Position numbers and translations under genes: made by a program. Below, one piece after another: positions 33,041 to 41,755 of a stretch of 64,000 bases of DNA; position 1 is the first letter of the stretch; each line of letters begins with the position of its first letter. A model generated the notes under the pieces. That model was not told where the DNA came from. It saw only the letters and a list, made by a program, of their open reading frames with translations, and made no database searches. This DNA is from JAGOPY01 sp964619555 (GTDB taxonomy: Bacteria; Bacteroidota; Bacteroidia; Bacteroidales; JAGOPY01): contig CAZUDV010000005.1 in NCBI GenBank assembly GCA_964619555.1, forward strand, positions 246,839-310,838, given 5' to 3'.

Positions 33041-34558
33041 TTATATGAATGACTTGAGCAGTCCTTCCGCTACCTCCCTGTTATCTGCCAGACGAGGCAC
33101 CTTATGCTGACCGCCCAAGCGGCCTTTTGATGCCAGGTATGATTGGAACGTACCTTTCGGAACCGTGACAACCTTCAATGGTTGCAATACCTTGCCGGAG
33201 ATCAGATCGTTATAATAGGAATTCCGGCGGCACATGGATTGGTCCAATTTTGTAATGAATTCCTGAAGAGACGTTGCATGCAACGTCTCTTCATCAGGCA
33301 ATGATCCAAATTCCACAATCCATTGATGATATGGCAATCCGCCTTCCGGCGGGTTCACCATGGGAGCCACGTGGAATTCATCCACACGGATGCCAGTTTG
33401 AAGGCACACTTCGGCCAGGGCCCCTTCCACCTCTGAAGCGATGACATGTTCCCCAAAAGCCGAAATAAACTGGGATACGCGGCCGGTAACGATGATCCGG
33501 TAAGGATTCCGGGAAATGAACCTTACCAGGTCACCCAGGTTGTAGGCCCAAAGACCGGCATTGCTAGTCAGGACAATGGCATAATCCACCCCCAATTCCA
33601 CGCCTTCAAGAGGGATTCGTTCCGGATCTTCGTCATTGACCTTATCTGCAGGGATGAATTCGTAAAAGATTCCGCTGTTGACGTTTAATAACAGTCCTTC
33701 GCCAGGGCCCTGGTCCTGGTAGGCGATGAAACCTTCGGAGGCGGGGTACAGCTCGATGGTGTCGACATGCCGGCCAATAAGCTTGTCGAAGGCATTGCGG
33801 TAGGGTTCGAAGTTCAGTCCTCCGTATACCAGCAAGGAAAAATCGGGAAAGATCTCCCCTACCGGTTTGCCGGCCCGCTGCACCAGTTTCTCAAAGTACA
33901 TCCGCAGCCAGGAAGGGATGCCGCTGATGAGCGACATGCGCTTCTTCAGCGTCTCCTCCACGATGGCGTCGACCTTCGTTTCCCAGTCTTCGATGCAGTT
34001 TGTCTTCCACGACGGCATGCGGTTCCGTTGAAGGTAGGCAGGAACATGGTGCGCAACGATCCCCGAAAGGCGGCCGGCCGGGATGACGCCTTTTTTATCC
34101 AGCACCGGACTGCCCTGCAGGAAAATCATTTTACAATCGGCAAAGGCGAAGTTTCGGGTGCGGTGCATGTACATGAGTAATGCATTTCGGGCCGAATTGA
34201 TGTGGTTCGGGATGGAGTCCCGCGTGATGGGGATGTATTTAGTCCCGGAGGTGGTGCCGGATGTCTTGGCGAAATAAATGGGACGGCCCGGCCAGAGGAT
34301 ATTCTTTTCCCCTTTGGAGATCCTTTCGATAAGCGGATGGATATCTTCATAGCCTATGACCGGGATACGTTGCCTGAATTCTTCGTAATTACTGATATCA
34401 CGCATTCCGTGTGCTTTTCCGTAAATGCACCGGCGGCCGCCTACAATAAGCAGTTTAAAAACCTTATCCTGGCACCCGGCGGAATGGAGCGCATCCCTTT
34501 CAATCTTTTTCGCGATAAAGGAAGAAAGCGGCAGGCTTAGTAATGAGTTGATCCCCAT
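33041..34558 (-). CDS. GH3-family acyl-adenylating protein
   Basis: About 505 residues. It resembles GH3 (auxin-responsive promoter) proteins, members of the ANL adenylating superfamily: ATP motif KTSGTTSGTKYIPIT, YGGLNFEPYR, ELYPASEGFIAYQ, and YNLGDLVRFISRNPYRIIVTGR. They join carboxylic acids to amino groups; bacterial members are uncharacterised. Residues about 413-421 (EETLHATSL) are encoded by a perfect 28-bp palindrome also found in the acetoacetyl-CoA synthetase gene. A TATCTTTG element directly before ATG 34558 places transcription start at or beside the start codon, so the Met at 34576 is unlikely and the mRNA may be leaderless. Confidence 0.85.
   Translation of the reverse strand: MGINSLLSLPLSSFIAKKIERDALHSAGCQDKVFKLLIVGGRRCIYGKAHGMRDISNYEEFRQRIPVIGYEDIHPLIERISKGEKNILWPGRPIYFAKTSGTTSGTKYIPITRDSIPNHINSARNALLMYMHRTRNFAFADCKMIFLQGSPVLDKKGVIPAGRLSGIVAHHVPAYLQRNRMPSWKTNCIEDWETKVDAIVEETLKKRMSLISGIPSWLRMYFEKLVQRAGKPVGEIFPDFSLLVYGGLNFEPYRNAFDKLIGRHVDTIELYPASEGFIAYQDQGPGEGLLLNVNSGIFYEFIPADKVNDEDPERIPLEGVELGVDYAIVLTSNAGLWAYNLGDLVRFISRNPYRIIVTGRVSQFISAFGEHVIASEVEGALAEVCLQTGIRVDEFHVAPMVNPPEGGLPYHQWIVEFGSLPDEETLHATSLQEFITKLDQSMCRRNSYYNDLISGKVLQPLKVVTVPKGTFQSYLASKGRLGGQHKVPRLADNREVAEGLLKSFI
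33265..33292. repeat. 28-bp perfect palindrome (GACGTTGCATGCAACGTC core) inside GH3 gene
   Basis: In frame; encodes ETLHATSL. The second copy is at 47898-47925 in an unrelated gene. Confidence 0.95.
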
Positions 34559-34564
34559 AATATT

Positions 34565-34572
34565 CAAAGATA
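34565..34572 (-). promoter_or_regulatory. -7 element TATCTTTG for GH3 gene
   Basis: Perfect TAnnTTTG on the minus strand, 6 bases before ATG 34558. Confidence 0.6.
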
Positions 34573-34615
34573 GCAATAAAAATAGATTTAGGATTGAGGG
34601 TTGAGTTGAAGATAT

Positions 34616-34652
34616 AAAAATCGTCGGACGACTATAGTGGTCGTACGATTTT
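34616..34652. repeat. palindrome family A copy 2 (diverged left arm)
   Basis: GGACGACTATAGTGGTCGTA core with AAAATCGT/ACGATTTT flanks. It is 43 bases upstream of the GH3 -7 element. Confidence 0.85.
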
Positions 34653-34910
34653 CGGTATCTGACAGGTTATCAAGACTATTCAACTTGATATATCCTTCCA
34701 AATAATTGTGGATAGCATGGCTATATTGTTTTCTGAATTGAGGATCATCAGGATCAATACATCATTCTGTATTTAATGAGGTAACACTAAATTCGACTCC
34801 TTGAAAATAAAGCTTACCATAACTGATAGATAATAAAATGTCACTTGATTTGGCCGAATTGAGGTCGTAACTTAGATGCTACGATTTTTTTATTTTCAAT
34901 AAACAGTCGA
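34653..34910. other. AT-rich gap with possible decayed minus-strand gene
   Basis: No intact gene. On the minus strand a frame from about 34870 down to palindrome A stays open except for one TGA near 34782; its conceptual product contains LLSISYGKLYFQGVEF and DPDDPQFRKQYSHAIHNYLE. It could be a remnant of a small coding sequence, or chance. Confidence 0.3.
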
Positions 34911-35420
34911 ATGAATAATAAAAAATTAAAAATCCTCACAGTGGTGGCGATGTGGATTGCTGCTCTGACCGGGGGGATATGCAGTATTGTAATGACGATC
35001 GGCGGATACCTGACCGACTGGGGGCCGGGCAGTGGCATGCATCCGCCGGTTTGGAGGATCTGGCTGATTGCTGTCTCTTCCACTGGCATTTCTGCCTATG
35101 TCGGTGAGTTTCTGGTTAGAAAACTGGCTAAGTTGCTACTGGCCAGATATCTATCCCTGCTTGAGATTTCCTTGAAATTCTTCCTGATCCTGTTAGTCGG
35201 AAGCATGGCTGCATTTATGGCAAGCTGGGAAATGGCTTTCATGGGAAGTAAATTAACAGGGGCTATTGAAGGACTGGATTGGAAAGCAGTGTTATTTTAT
35301 ACGCCATTGATGTCGTTTATCTATGGGATTCCATTCAGCCTGGGAACTTCAGTCATATTTGCAATAATTGTTATCATTTACTTAAGGCCCAGACCGATTC
35401 ACAATAGACTTGATGCATAA
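34911..35420 (+). CDS. hypothetical four-helix membrane protein
   Basis: A protein of 169 residues with four hydrophobic helices (about 8-30, 43-62, 80-105, 125-155) and a short basic tail. A conserved-looking FMASWEMAFMGSKLTGA lies before the last helix pair. No family is recognised. It lies between two family A palindromes and has no operon partner. Confidence 0.6.
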   Translation: MNNKKLKILTVVAMWIAALTGGICSIVMTIGGYLTDWGPGSGMHPPVWRIWLIAVSSTGISAYVGEFLVRKLAKLLLARYLSLLEISLKFFLILLVGSMAAFMASWEMAFMGSKLTGAIEGLDWKAVLFYTPLMSFIYGIPFSLGTSVIFAIIVIIYLRPRPIHNRLDA

Positions 35421-35467
35421 AGCTTCGAGCCAGGCAATAGTTTTCAGTAACGGTGATATTTTGTGTT

Positions 35468-35507
35468 AAAAAAATCGTACTACGACTATAGTGGTAGTAC
35501 GATTTTT
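35468..35507. repeat. palindrome family A copy 3
   Basis: TACGACTATAGTGGTAGTAC core with A-rich and T-rich flanks. It ends 24 bases before the TAATTTTA element of the ABC transporter gene. Confidence 0.9.
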
Positions 35508-35530
35508 GAACATTCCCTTCCGATTATCGT

Positions 35531-35538
35531 TAATTTTA
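35531..35538 (+). promoter_or_regulatory. -7 element TAATTTTA
   Basis: Near-consensus TAnnTTTR, 26 bases before ATG 35564, just after palindrome A. Confidence 0.45.
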
Positions 35539-35563
35539 CCGCATTACTCGAACATTCCACAAA

Positions 35564-37366
35564 ATGGCCAGATACCATGGACCTTACAGCGAACGTGAGT
35601 TCGAAAAGAAGCAGATCACAAAGCAAGGGCTGAAACGCCTTTACCGACTCTTCCGGTTCATAGGCCCGCAAAAATATACCTTCATCGCCGGATTGACTTT
35701 CCTGGTGCTCTCCAGCCTGACCACACTGGTCTTTCCTATGCTGATCGGGGAATTGCTGGACGCCGCCGGCAGTGCCACCCTTGACCGTATCAACCAACTC
35801 GGCGTCATCCTGATCATCCTCTTCCTGGTAAGCGCCGTATTCTCCTATTTCCGAATTTACCTTTTCGCCATCGTCACACAAAAAACACTGGCATTGCTCA
35901 GGCAAACCACTTATAACCACCTCATCAAACTGCCGATGTCGTTCTTTTCAAGTCATCGCGTTGGGGAACTCAACAGCCGGATCTCTGCCGATATCGCCCT
36001 TTTGCAGGACACATTCACGACCACACTCGCACAATTTGTCCGCCAGGTCATCACGATCGTTGGGGGCATTGCACTGCTTACCTATATTTCTCCCAGGCTG
36101 ACCATTTTCATGCTGGCACTGATTCCTGTGGTTGCCGTGGTGGGAAGGATCTTCGGTCAATTCATAAGGAAACTATCAAAAGTAGCCCAGTCAAAAGTGG
36201 CGGAATCGAATACAATTGTGGAAGAGACGCTGCAGGCTATTGCAAGCGTAAAAGCTTTTGCCAATGAGGCATTCGAGATCCTTCGGTACAAGAAAAAGAC
36301 TGAAGAGGTTGTTGTAGTGTCATTGAAAGGAGCCAGGTGGAGAGGCTTGTTCATCTCGTTCATGATGTTTTCGCTGTTCGGTTCCATCGTCGGAGTGATC
36401 TGGTACGGGGTGTACATGATCCACCAGGGCGCCGGCATGACCACCGGCGACCTGCTCAAGTTCGTTCTGTACTCTATGTTCATCGGAGGGTCCATCAGCG
36501 GGGTGGCCGAGTTGTACTCCGATATCCAGAAATCGATCGGCGCAACGGAAAACCTGCTGGATATCCTGGATGAGACTACAGAATCGCTATCAACAGACGA
36601 AAACACGAATGGCCTGGTGTTTAAAGGGGACGTTACTTTTGATAAAGTTTCTTTTGCCTATCCATCGCGAAAAGATGTTGTGGTGTTGAAAGACATTTCG
36701 TTCAGCATCAGGAAGGGTGACCAGATAGCGCTGGTTGGGCCGTCTGGCGCGGGAAAAAGTACGATCAGCAGCCTTCTTTTAAGGTTTTATGATCCGGTCA
36801 ATGGGCAAATCCTCATCGACGGAAAGAATGTCCGGGAATATGACCTGAACGGTCTGCGCAGTAACATGGCCATCGTTCCCCAGGAAGTGCTGCTGTTTGG
36901 CGGCACTATCCGGGAAAACATCGAATATGGCAAGCCTGGTGCGTCGGAAAAAGAGATCATTCAGGCTGCTGAACAGGCCAATGCCATGGAATTTATTACG
37001 ACATTTCCGGATGGCCTCAGAACGATCGTTGGGGAACGTGGCATCCAGCTATCCGGCGGACAACGCCAGCGGATCGCCATTGCCAGGGCCATCCTCAAAA
37101 ACCCGGCCATCCTGATCCTCGACGAAGCTACCAGCTCCCTGGATGCAGAAAACGAGCGACTGGTGCAGGAAGCACTGGAAAAACTGATGAAAGGCAGGAC
37201 TTCTTTCGTCATTGCACATCGCCTTTCGACCATACACAAAGCGGATAAGATCATTGTGATTGACAAGGGAGTAGTTAAAGAGATGGGCACCCATGAAGAA
37301 TTACTTGCAAATCCGGACGGTATTTACCGGCAACTGACGAGGTTGCAGATCGAAGTAGTAGGGTGA
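35564..37366 (+). CDS. ABC exporter, fused permease-ATPase (MsbA/LmrA type)
   Basis: A half-transporter of 600 residues that dimerises in the inner membrane. Six membrane helices lie in residues about 30-320, with a type-1 exporter core including FFSSHRVGELNSRISAD. The ATPase domain has Walker A GPSGAGKST, Q-loop region IVPQEV, signature LSGGQRQR, Walker B ILILDEATSSLD and H-loop IAHRLST. Substrates of this class are lipids, drugs or lipid-linked precursors. It is a single-gene unit bounded by palindrome A copies on both sides. Confidence 0.95.
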   Translation: MARYHGPYSEREFEKKQITKQGLKRLYRLFRFIGPQKYTFIAGLTFLVLSSLTTLVFPMLIGELLDAAGSATLDRINQLGVILIILFLVSAVFSYFRIYLFAIVTQKTLALLRQTTYNHLIKLPMSFFSSHRVGELNSRISADIALLQDTFTTTLAQFVRQVITIVGGIALLTYISPRLTIFMLALIPVVAVVGRIFGQFIRKLSKVAQSKVAESNTIVEETLQAIASVKAFANEAFEILRYKKKTEEVVVVSLKGARWRGLFISFMMFSLFGSIVGVIWYGVYMIHQGAGMTTGDLLKFVLYSMFIGGSISGVAELYSDIQKSIGATENLLDILDETTESLSTDENTNGLVFKGDVTFDKVSFAYPSRKDVVVLKDISFSIRKGDQIALVGPSGAGKSTISSLLLRFYDPVNGQILIDGKNVREYDLNGLRSNMAIVPQEVLLFGGTIRENIEYGKPGASEKEIIQAAEQANAMEFITTFPDGLRTIVGERGIQLSGGQRQRIAIARAILKNPAILILDEATSSLDAENERLVQEALEKLMKGRTSFVIAHRLSTIHKADKIIVIDKGVVKEMGTHEELLANPDGIYRQLTRLQIEVVG

Positions 37367-37405
37367 AAATAATTGATTTTTTGGTGGATATACTTCGGAC
37401 CTTAG

Positions 37406-37442
37406 AAAATCGTACTACCACTATAGTGGTAGTACGATTTTC
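37406..37442. repeat. palindrome family A copy 4 (perfect)
   Basis: Full element with CTACCACTATAGTGGTAG core and AAAATCGTA/TACGATTTT arms. It is 20 bases before the TAGCTTTA element of the plsC-like gene. Confidence 0.95.
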
Positions 37443-37461
37443 TTATTTTCTAATAATTCCC

Positions 37462-37469
37462 TAGCTTTA
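37462..37469 (+). promoter_or_regulatory. -7 element TAGCTTTA
   Basis: Near-consensus TAnnTTTR, 29 bases before ATG 37498. Confidence 0.45.
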
Positions 37470-37497
37470 CCTTCAATTCTCCCGAAATCAATCCCGC

Positions 37498-38703
37498 ATG
37501 GCAGCTAAAAACATCAACCGATTTTACCCCCTGTTTTATTTGTTGCTAAAACTCTGCTCGGTTTACCACCGGCTGTATTACCGGCGGTTTGAAGTCATCG
37601 GAATGGGAAATATACCGGACAATAAACCTTTGATCTTTGCATCCTGCCATCAGAATGCGCTGATGGATGCACTGGCCGTGATCTTTGCCGCCAGGAGACA
37701 AATCGTTTTCCTGGCACGGGCTGATATCTTCCGTAAAAAACTTACTGCCACAATTCTCCGATTCATCAGAATTCTCCCGGTTTACAGAATACGCGACGGC
37801 TACAGCTCGCTCAACCAGAACCAGGAAACATTCGACGAGGTCAATGAGGTCCTGAATCGCAATATACCGATTGGAATTTTTCCCGAAGGACTTCACCTGG
37901 GGAAAAAAAAGCTGAAACCGTTGCGAAAAGGAATTGCCCGGATGGCTTTCCAGGCTGAAGCTGAGTCCGGATTCAAACTGGACCTTCAAATCGTTCCGAC
38001 AGGACTCGATTACTCCGATTACCACAAACCCGGATCCGATCTGCTGGTCATTTTCGGACAGCCAATCCGGGTTGCCGACTACCGGGAACAGTACCAACAG
38101 AACACCGCATTTGCCATAAATACCCTGATCGATGACCTTTCTAAGGCCATTTCTGACATTATAATTGACATCCGTCCCGAATCCGAAGAGGTTTATCTGG
38201 AGATAAGGCGAAATGCGGAGAGCTACGCACGGGAAGAGATAAAAAGGCAACGGGTAAGGAATAACCTGCGGAACAAATTCTTCCTTCAGAAACAATACTC
38301 CGAAAGGTGTAATCACTTATATCTCTCAGATCCTGCTAAATACAAAGAGTTCTTAAACGAGATCCAATCGTCCCCCGGCATAAAAACCTCCCGCCTGAGC
38401 CTGAACCGAATACTTTTTTCCCTGCTCCTGTTTCCACTGGCAGCCCTTGGATTTCTGGTAAACCTGATCCCTGCCAATATCCCAACATTACTGACACGGA
38501 ACATCCGGGATCCCCATTTCGTCAGCTCCGTCAGGTTTGGCGCCGGATTCATCCTGTTCAACCTGTGGTACATGGCCCTTACCCTTCTGATTATCCTCCT
38601 GTTCAGCAATATCTACGTGATAGCGGTCCTGATCATTTCCTTGCCTGTATCCGCTCTGGCTGCACTTTATTTTTACCGCGGCATCCTGTATAAAACTGTG
38701 TAA
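37498..38703 (+). CDS. PlsC-family lysophospholipid/glycerol-phosphate acyltransferase
   Basis: A protein of 401 residues. The acyltransferase domain carries HQNALMDA (the H-x4-D catalytic motif, about residues 51-58), a second block with RIRDGYSSL and the FPEGLH motif (about 129-134). The C-terminus has two or three membrane helices (about 300-395), an extension seen in longer family members. It esterifies a lysolipid or glycerol phosphate at the inner membrane; the exact acceptor is unknown. The final residues run into a decayed repeat. Confidence 0.88.
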   Translation: MAAKNINRFYPLFYLLLKLCSVYHRLYYRRFEVIGMGNIPDNKPLIFASCHQNALMDALAVIFAARRQIVFLARADIFRKKLTATILRFIRILPVYRIRDGYSSLNQNQETFDEVNEVLNRNIPIGIFPEGLHLGKKKLKPLRKGIARMAFQAEAESGFKLDLQIVPTGLDYSDYHKPGSDLLVIFGQPIRVADYREQYQQNTAFAINTLIDDLSKAISDIIIDIRPESEEVYLEIRRNAESYAREEIKRQRVRNNLRNKFFLQKQYSERCNHLYLSDPAKYKEFLNEIQSSPGIKTSRLSLNRILFSLLLFPLAALGFLVNLIPANIPTLLTRNIRDPHFVSSVRFGAGFILFNLWYMALTLLIILLFSNIYVIAVLIISLPVSALAALYFYRGILYKTV

Positions 38704-38812
38704 AAAAACGATGTCAATCCATGTGGTCTGTGGTGAATTAATCAGTATTTTCACCACGGATTACATTGATTTGCACAGATTGAACATAGATTGCCATTGA
38801 AATCCCGGGACT
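38704..38812. repeat. decayed intergenic repeat
   Basis: CATGTGGTCTGTGGTGAA and TTCACCACGGATTACATTGA form an imperfect inverted repeat similar in style to 8719-8842. Confidence 0.5.
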
Positions 38813-40162
38813 ATGACCAGACCATCTTACCTTCTCCTCTTTTTGCTATCCCTTCCATTCCTTGCCCATAGTCAGGACGATACTACCCGACAGCAGGCAA
38901 AACCTCACAAGCACCGGTGGTCCCCCAGCGGTTTTCCGGTAATTGCCTACGATGCGGACATGGGATTCCAGTATGGCATCGTCGGGAATCTATACGATTA
39001 CGGCGACTGGAGCAAATACCCCGAATACCGTCATGCCTTTAAAGTGGAGGTCAGCCGGTTTACAAAGGGCTCCGGTGTGAACCAGTTTTTCTATGATTCC
39101 AAATATCTGATCCCGGGCAATATCCGGTTAACGGCAGATTTGAGCTACCTGACCGAAAAAGCCGTTGATTTTTACGGTTTCAACGGTTATCAGTCGATGT
39201 ACCACGAAGAATGGGAGGATGATGAGGACAGCGAATACATCACCCGGATGTACTATCGTCACGAAAGGAAGATGTTCCGGTTTACCGGTGATTTCCAGGG
39301 GCCGCTGGCAGGGAACTACCTGCGATGGCTGGCCGGTCTGGGCATAATGAATTTCAACACCGGAAGAGTGGACTTTGAGCGGATCAATAAAGGAAGGACC
39401 GGAGATGATAAGATTCCTGACACTACGACACTTTATGACCTGTATACCGGGGATTTTAAAATTATCCCCGAAAATGAAGCAGATGGCGGTAATGTCAACT
39501 TCATCAAAGCAGGAATCGTTTTCGACACCCGTGACAATGAACCGCTTCCCTGGAAGGGCCTTTGGGATGAGGCATTGCTGGTGTATTCCCCCGAATATTT
39601 CTTCAATGAACAATCCTTTCTGAAACTGATCCTCATCCACCGGCAGTACTTCACCCTGGTCAGGAACAAACTTGGCCTCACTTACCGGTTAGGTTACCAG
39701 GGCACCATCGCCGGCACCGCACCTTATTATTTCCAACCGTACATGCTCAGTTCCTTTTCCTATGTGACCAAGACTGACGGGCTCGGCGGTGCGAAGAACC
39801 TGAGGGGCGTCTTGCGTAACCGGGTGGTCGGTGATGGAATCACGTGGGCAAACGTGGAATTCAGGAGTAAACTGGTGGAATTCAGACTTGCCAGGTCCAA
39901 CTTCTATATTGGCATGAATATTTTTGCCGATGCCGGACTGGTTGTCCAGGAAATTGATTTTGAAAAAGAAAACATCGATCCGGCCGACCAGGAAAAGTAT
40001 TTCGATTTCACCTATAAAAATGACAGGATCCATCCCAGCGTTGGAGGAGGACTCAGGATAGGATGGAATGAAAACTTTATCGTAGCGGTGGATTATGGTT
40101 TTGCACTGGACGGACAGGACGGGAACGGGGGATTCTACGTTGCGTTCGGGAATTTGTGGTGA
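38813..40162 (+). CDS. Omp85-like outer membrane protein
   Basis: A protein of 449 residues with signal peptide (SYLLLFLLSLPFLAHSQ). The rest is a beta-barrel with alternating aromatic strands, ending in aromatic NLW. GGAKNLRGVLRNRVVGDG resembles the conserved RGF/Y loop of Omp85/BamA/TamA barrels, and FRSKLVEF follows as in surface-antigen family proteins. There are no POTRA domains, so it belongs to the short Omp85-like group typical of Bacteroidota. The function is unknown; an outer-membrane transport or lipase-linked role is possible. Confidence 0.8.
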   Translation: MTRPSYLLLFLLSLPFLAHSQDDTTRQQAKPHKHRWSPSGFPVIAYDADMGFQYGIVGNLYDYGDWSKYPEYRHAFKVEVSRFTKGSGVNQFFYDSKYLIPGNIRLTADLSYLTEKAVDFYGFNGYQSMYHEEWEDDEDSEYITRMYYRHERKMFRFTGDFQGPLAGNYLRWLAGLGIMNFNTGRVDFERINKGRTGDDKIPDTTTLYDLYTGDFKIIPENEADGGNVNFIKAGIVFDTRDNEPLPWKGLWDEALLVYSPEYFFNEQSFLKLILIHRQYFTLVRNKLGLTYRLGYQGTIAGTAPYYFQPYMLSSFSYVTKTDGLGGAKNLRGVLRNRVVGDGITWANVEFRSKLVEFRLARSNFYIGMNIFADAGLVVQEIDFEKENIDPADQEKYFDFTYKNDRIHPSVGGGLRIGWNENFIVAVDYGFALDGQDGNGGFYVAFGNLW

Positions 40163-40231
40163 TACATATTGACCGACAGGGTAACCCGTCAGTTTCAAAA
40201 CTTACAGTTAGCCTTTCCTTTCAGATATTTA

Positions 40232-40588
40232 TCAAGATCTTCCCGTACCGGATTTATAATACGCCACATGAACCGGTTCGATGGTTACCAGACATCCTTT
40301 TCGTATTTTCTCAAGATAAGGCCGGATGGTAACAAAGAATTCATCGATCTTGTCCGCATCGTCAACGATTTCGACAACCATGGGCATTTTTTCTGAAATC
40401 TCCCAGAATTTCATGGAACTGATATGACTGCTCGAGCCATATCCCATCACTCCCCTGATGACTGTCGCCCCTGCAATTCCATAACGTTTGGCTGCATATA
40501 CCACCAATTCATATACCGGAGTATGCCTGAATTTATCGGTAGAACTGGTAAAGACCCTCAATAACTTCTTGTTGCCGCTGGCTTGCAT
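40232..40588 (-). CDS. DUF190 protein (PII-like fold) paired with CrcB
   Basis: A protein of 118 residues starting at ATG 40588, two bases after the crcB stop. DUF190 features: LLRVFTSSTDKFRHTPVYE, GIAGATVIRGVMGYG, and PMVVEIVDDADKIDEF. The family has a PII-like fold and regularly accompanies CrcB fluoride channels; it is thought to modulate them. The tight coupling and the shared riboswitch upstream of crcB put both genes under fluoride control. Confidence 0.9.
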   Translation of the reverse strand: MQASGNKKLLRVFTSSTDKFRHTPVYELVVYAAKRYGIAGATVIRGVMGYGSSSHISSMKFWEISEKMPMVVEIVDDADKIDEFFVTIRPYLEKIRKGCLVTIEPVHVAYYKSGTGRS

Positions 40589-40590
40589 AA

Positions 40591-40968
40591 TTAAATGAAT
40601 TTTGTGATGATAATACCTGTATAAGTCGCTCCCAGACCGAGAATGATGCTCAGGCCCGTATAGAGAAAGAAATAGAAATAATCCCCATCTCTCAGCAATG
40701 CCAAATTTTCTATCGTGAAAGCCGAAAAAGTGGTAAATCCGCCGCAAAAACCGGCCACGAGGAATAATTTCCATTCTGCAGGGATTTCTCCACTTCGCTC
40801 AAAAAGCCCGTAAAACATCCCGATGAGAAGGCAACCAAGGATATTCACCAGGAAAGTTCCGAAAGGAAAAACGGAAAGGAAAATCCCCTGAACATAACGG
40901 GTAAGCATAAACCGGGAAATACTGCCGATAAATCCTCCGGCTCCGATAAAAAGTAATAATTTCAGCAT
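40591..40968 (-). CDS. crcB: CrcB/Fluc fluoride channel
   Basis: A protein of 125 residues with four membrane helices, acting as a dual-topology dimer that exports fluoride. Landmarks: GGFIGSISRFML near the N-terminus, FPFGTFLVNILGC with the conserved Asn, and GFCGGFTTFSAFTIE. The gene is directly preceded by a fluoride riboswitch on the same strand, and DUF190 follows two bases after the stop. Confidence 0.95.
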   Translation of the reverse strand: MLKLLLFIGAGGFIGSISRFMLTRYVQGIFLSVFPFGTFLVNILGCLLIGMFYGLFERSGEIPAEWKLFLVAGFCGGFTTFSAFTIENLALLRDGDYFYFFLYTGLSIILGLGATYTGIIITKFI

Positions 40969-40991
40969 AAGCGACTGTTTATAATATTTTA

Positions 40992-41048
40992 ATCAGACAG
41001 GAGTTATCAGTCGCGTTGGACGGTTAAAGGTTAACTCCATAACCTGTT
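40992..41048 (-). ncRNA. fluoride riboswitch (crcB motif)
   Basis: On the minus strand, AGGTTATGGAGTTAACCT forms the first hairpin with loop TGGAGT. A second short stem (GTC...GAC) and TGATAACTCCTG follow, whose AACTCC pairs with the GGAGTT of the first loop to make the pseudoknot that defines this class. It lies 24 bases upstream of crcB. Both sequence layout and gene context agree. Confidence 0.85.
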
Positions 41049-41176
41049 CGTCAAAAATATATAAAAAACAAATGATTTGCGTACTTTCGTGCTTTTGAAG
41101 GGCACTGAGTCAATTTTAACGGACGGGTTAATCCGTCTGTAGAATAAGTAAAAATCAAACGATAAATATCAAACCA

Positions 41177-41755
41177 ATGGAAAAAAGCATCAAAGGAACA
41201 AGGACCGAACAAAACCTCCTGAAAGCATTTGCCGGTGAATCCCAGGCTACCAACCGGTATGAATTTTTCGCAAAAGTGGCAAAAAAGGAAGGCTATGAAC
41301 AGATTGCGGAGATCTTTATGAAAACAGCGGCCCAGGAGAAATCGCATGCTAAACAGTTCTTCCGTTTTCTGGAAGGTGGTGAAGTGGAAATCACAGCCAG
41401 TTACCCTGCAGGGGTTATCGGAACCACGGTCGAAAATCTGAAGGCCGCCGCCATGGGGGAAAACGAGGAGTGGACCTTACTATACCCTGAATTTGCGGCG
41501 ATAGCAAAGGAAGAAGGATTTGCCAAAATTGCATCGGTCTTTAAGATCATCGCAAAAGTCGAAGCCGAGCATGAAAAAAGATATAAGAAGCTATTAAGTA
41601 ATATCGAAGATGGAACAGTTTTCCGGAAGGATGGCAAGGTTCGCTGGGAATGTCGTCATTGCGGTTACATTCATGAAGGAGAGAAACCTCCGCTGAATTG
41701 CCCGGCTTGTGATCATCCGCAGGCTTACTTCGAGGTAGCGGCCGACAACTATTAA
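41177..41755 (+). CDS. rbr: rubrerythrin
   Basis: A protein of 192 residues. The diiron four-helix domain carries GESQATNRYEFFA, AAQEKSHAKQF and KVEAEHEKRYKKL with the Glu/His ligands; the C-terminal rubredoxin-like domain has CRHCGY and CPACDHP. It is a cytosolic peroxide reductase that protects anaerobes from oxygen. A TACTTTCG element at 41082-41089 may be its -7 region, leaving a leader of about 80 bases with a GACGG/CCGTC hairpin. The 3' end overlaps the convergent sulfotransferase gene by 4 bp. Confidence 0.95.
   Translation: MEKSIKGTRTEQNLLKAFAGESQATNRYEFFAKVAKKEGYEQIAEIFMKTAAQEKSHAKQFFRFLEGGEVEITASYPAGVIGTTVENLKAAAMGENEEWTLLYPEFAAIAKEEGFAKIASVFKIIAKVEAEHEKRYKKLLSNIEDGTVFRKDGKVRWECRHCGYIHEGEKPPLNCPACDHPQAYFEVAADNY

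Noticed and set aside
34841..35089. 82-codon minus-strand reading overlapping the small membrane protein gene
   Set aside because: No recognisable content and antisense to a better coding frame.
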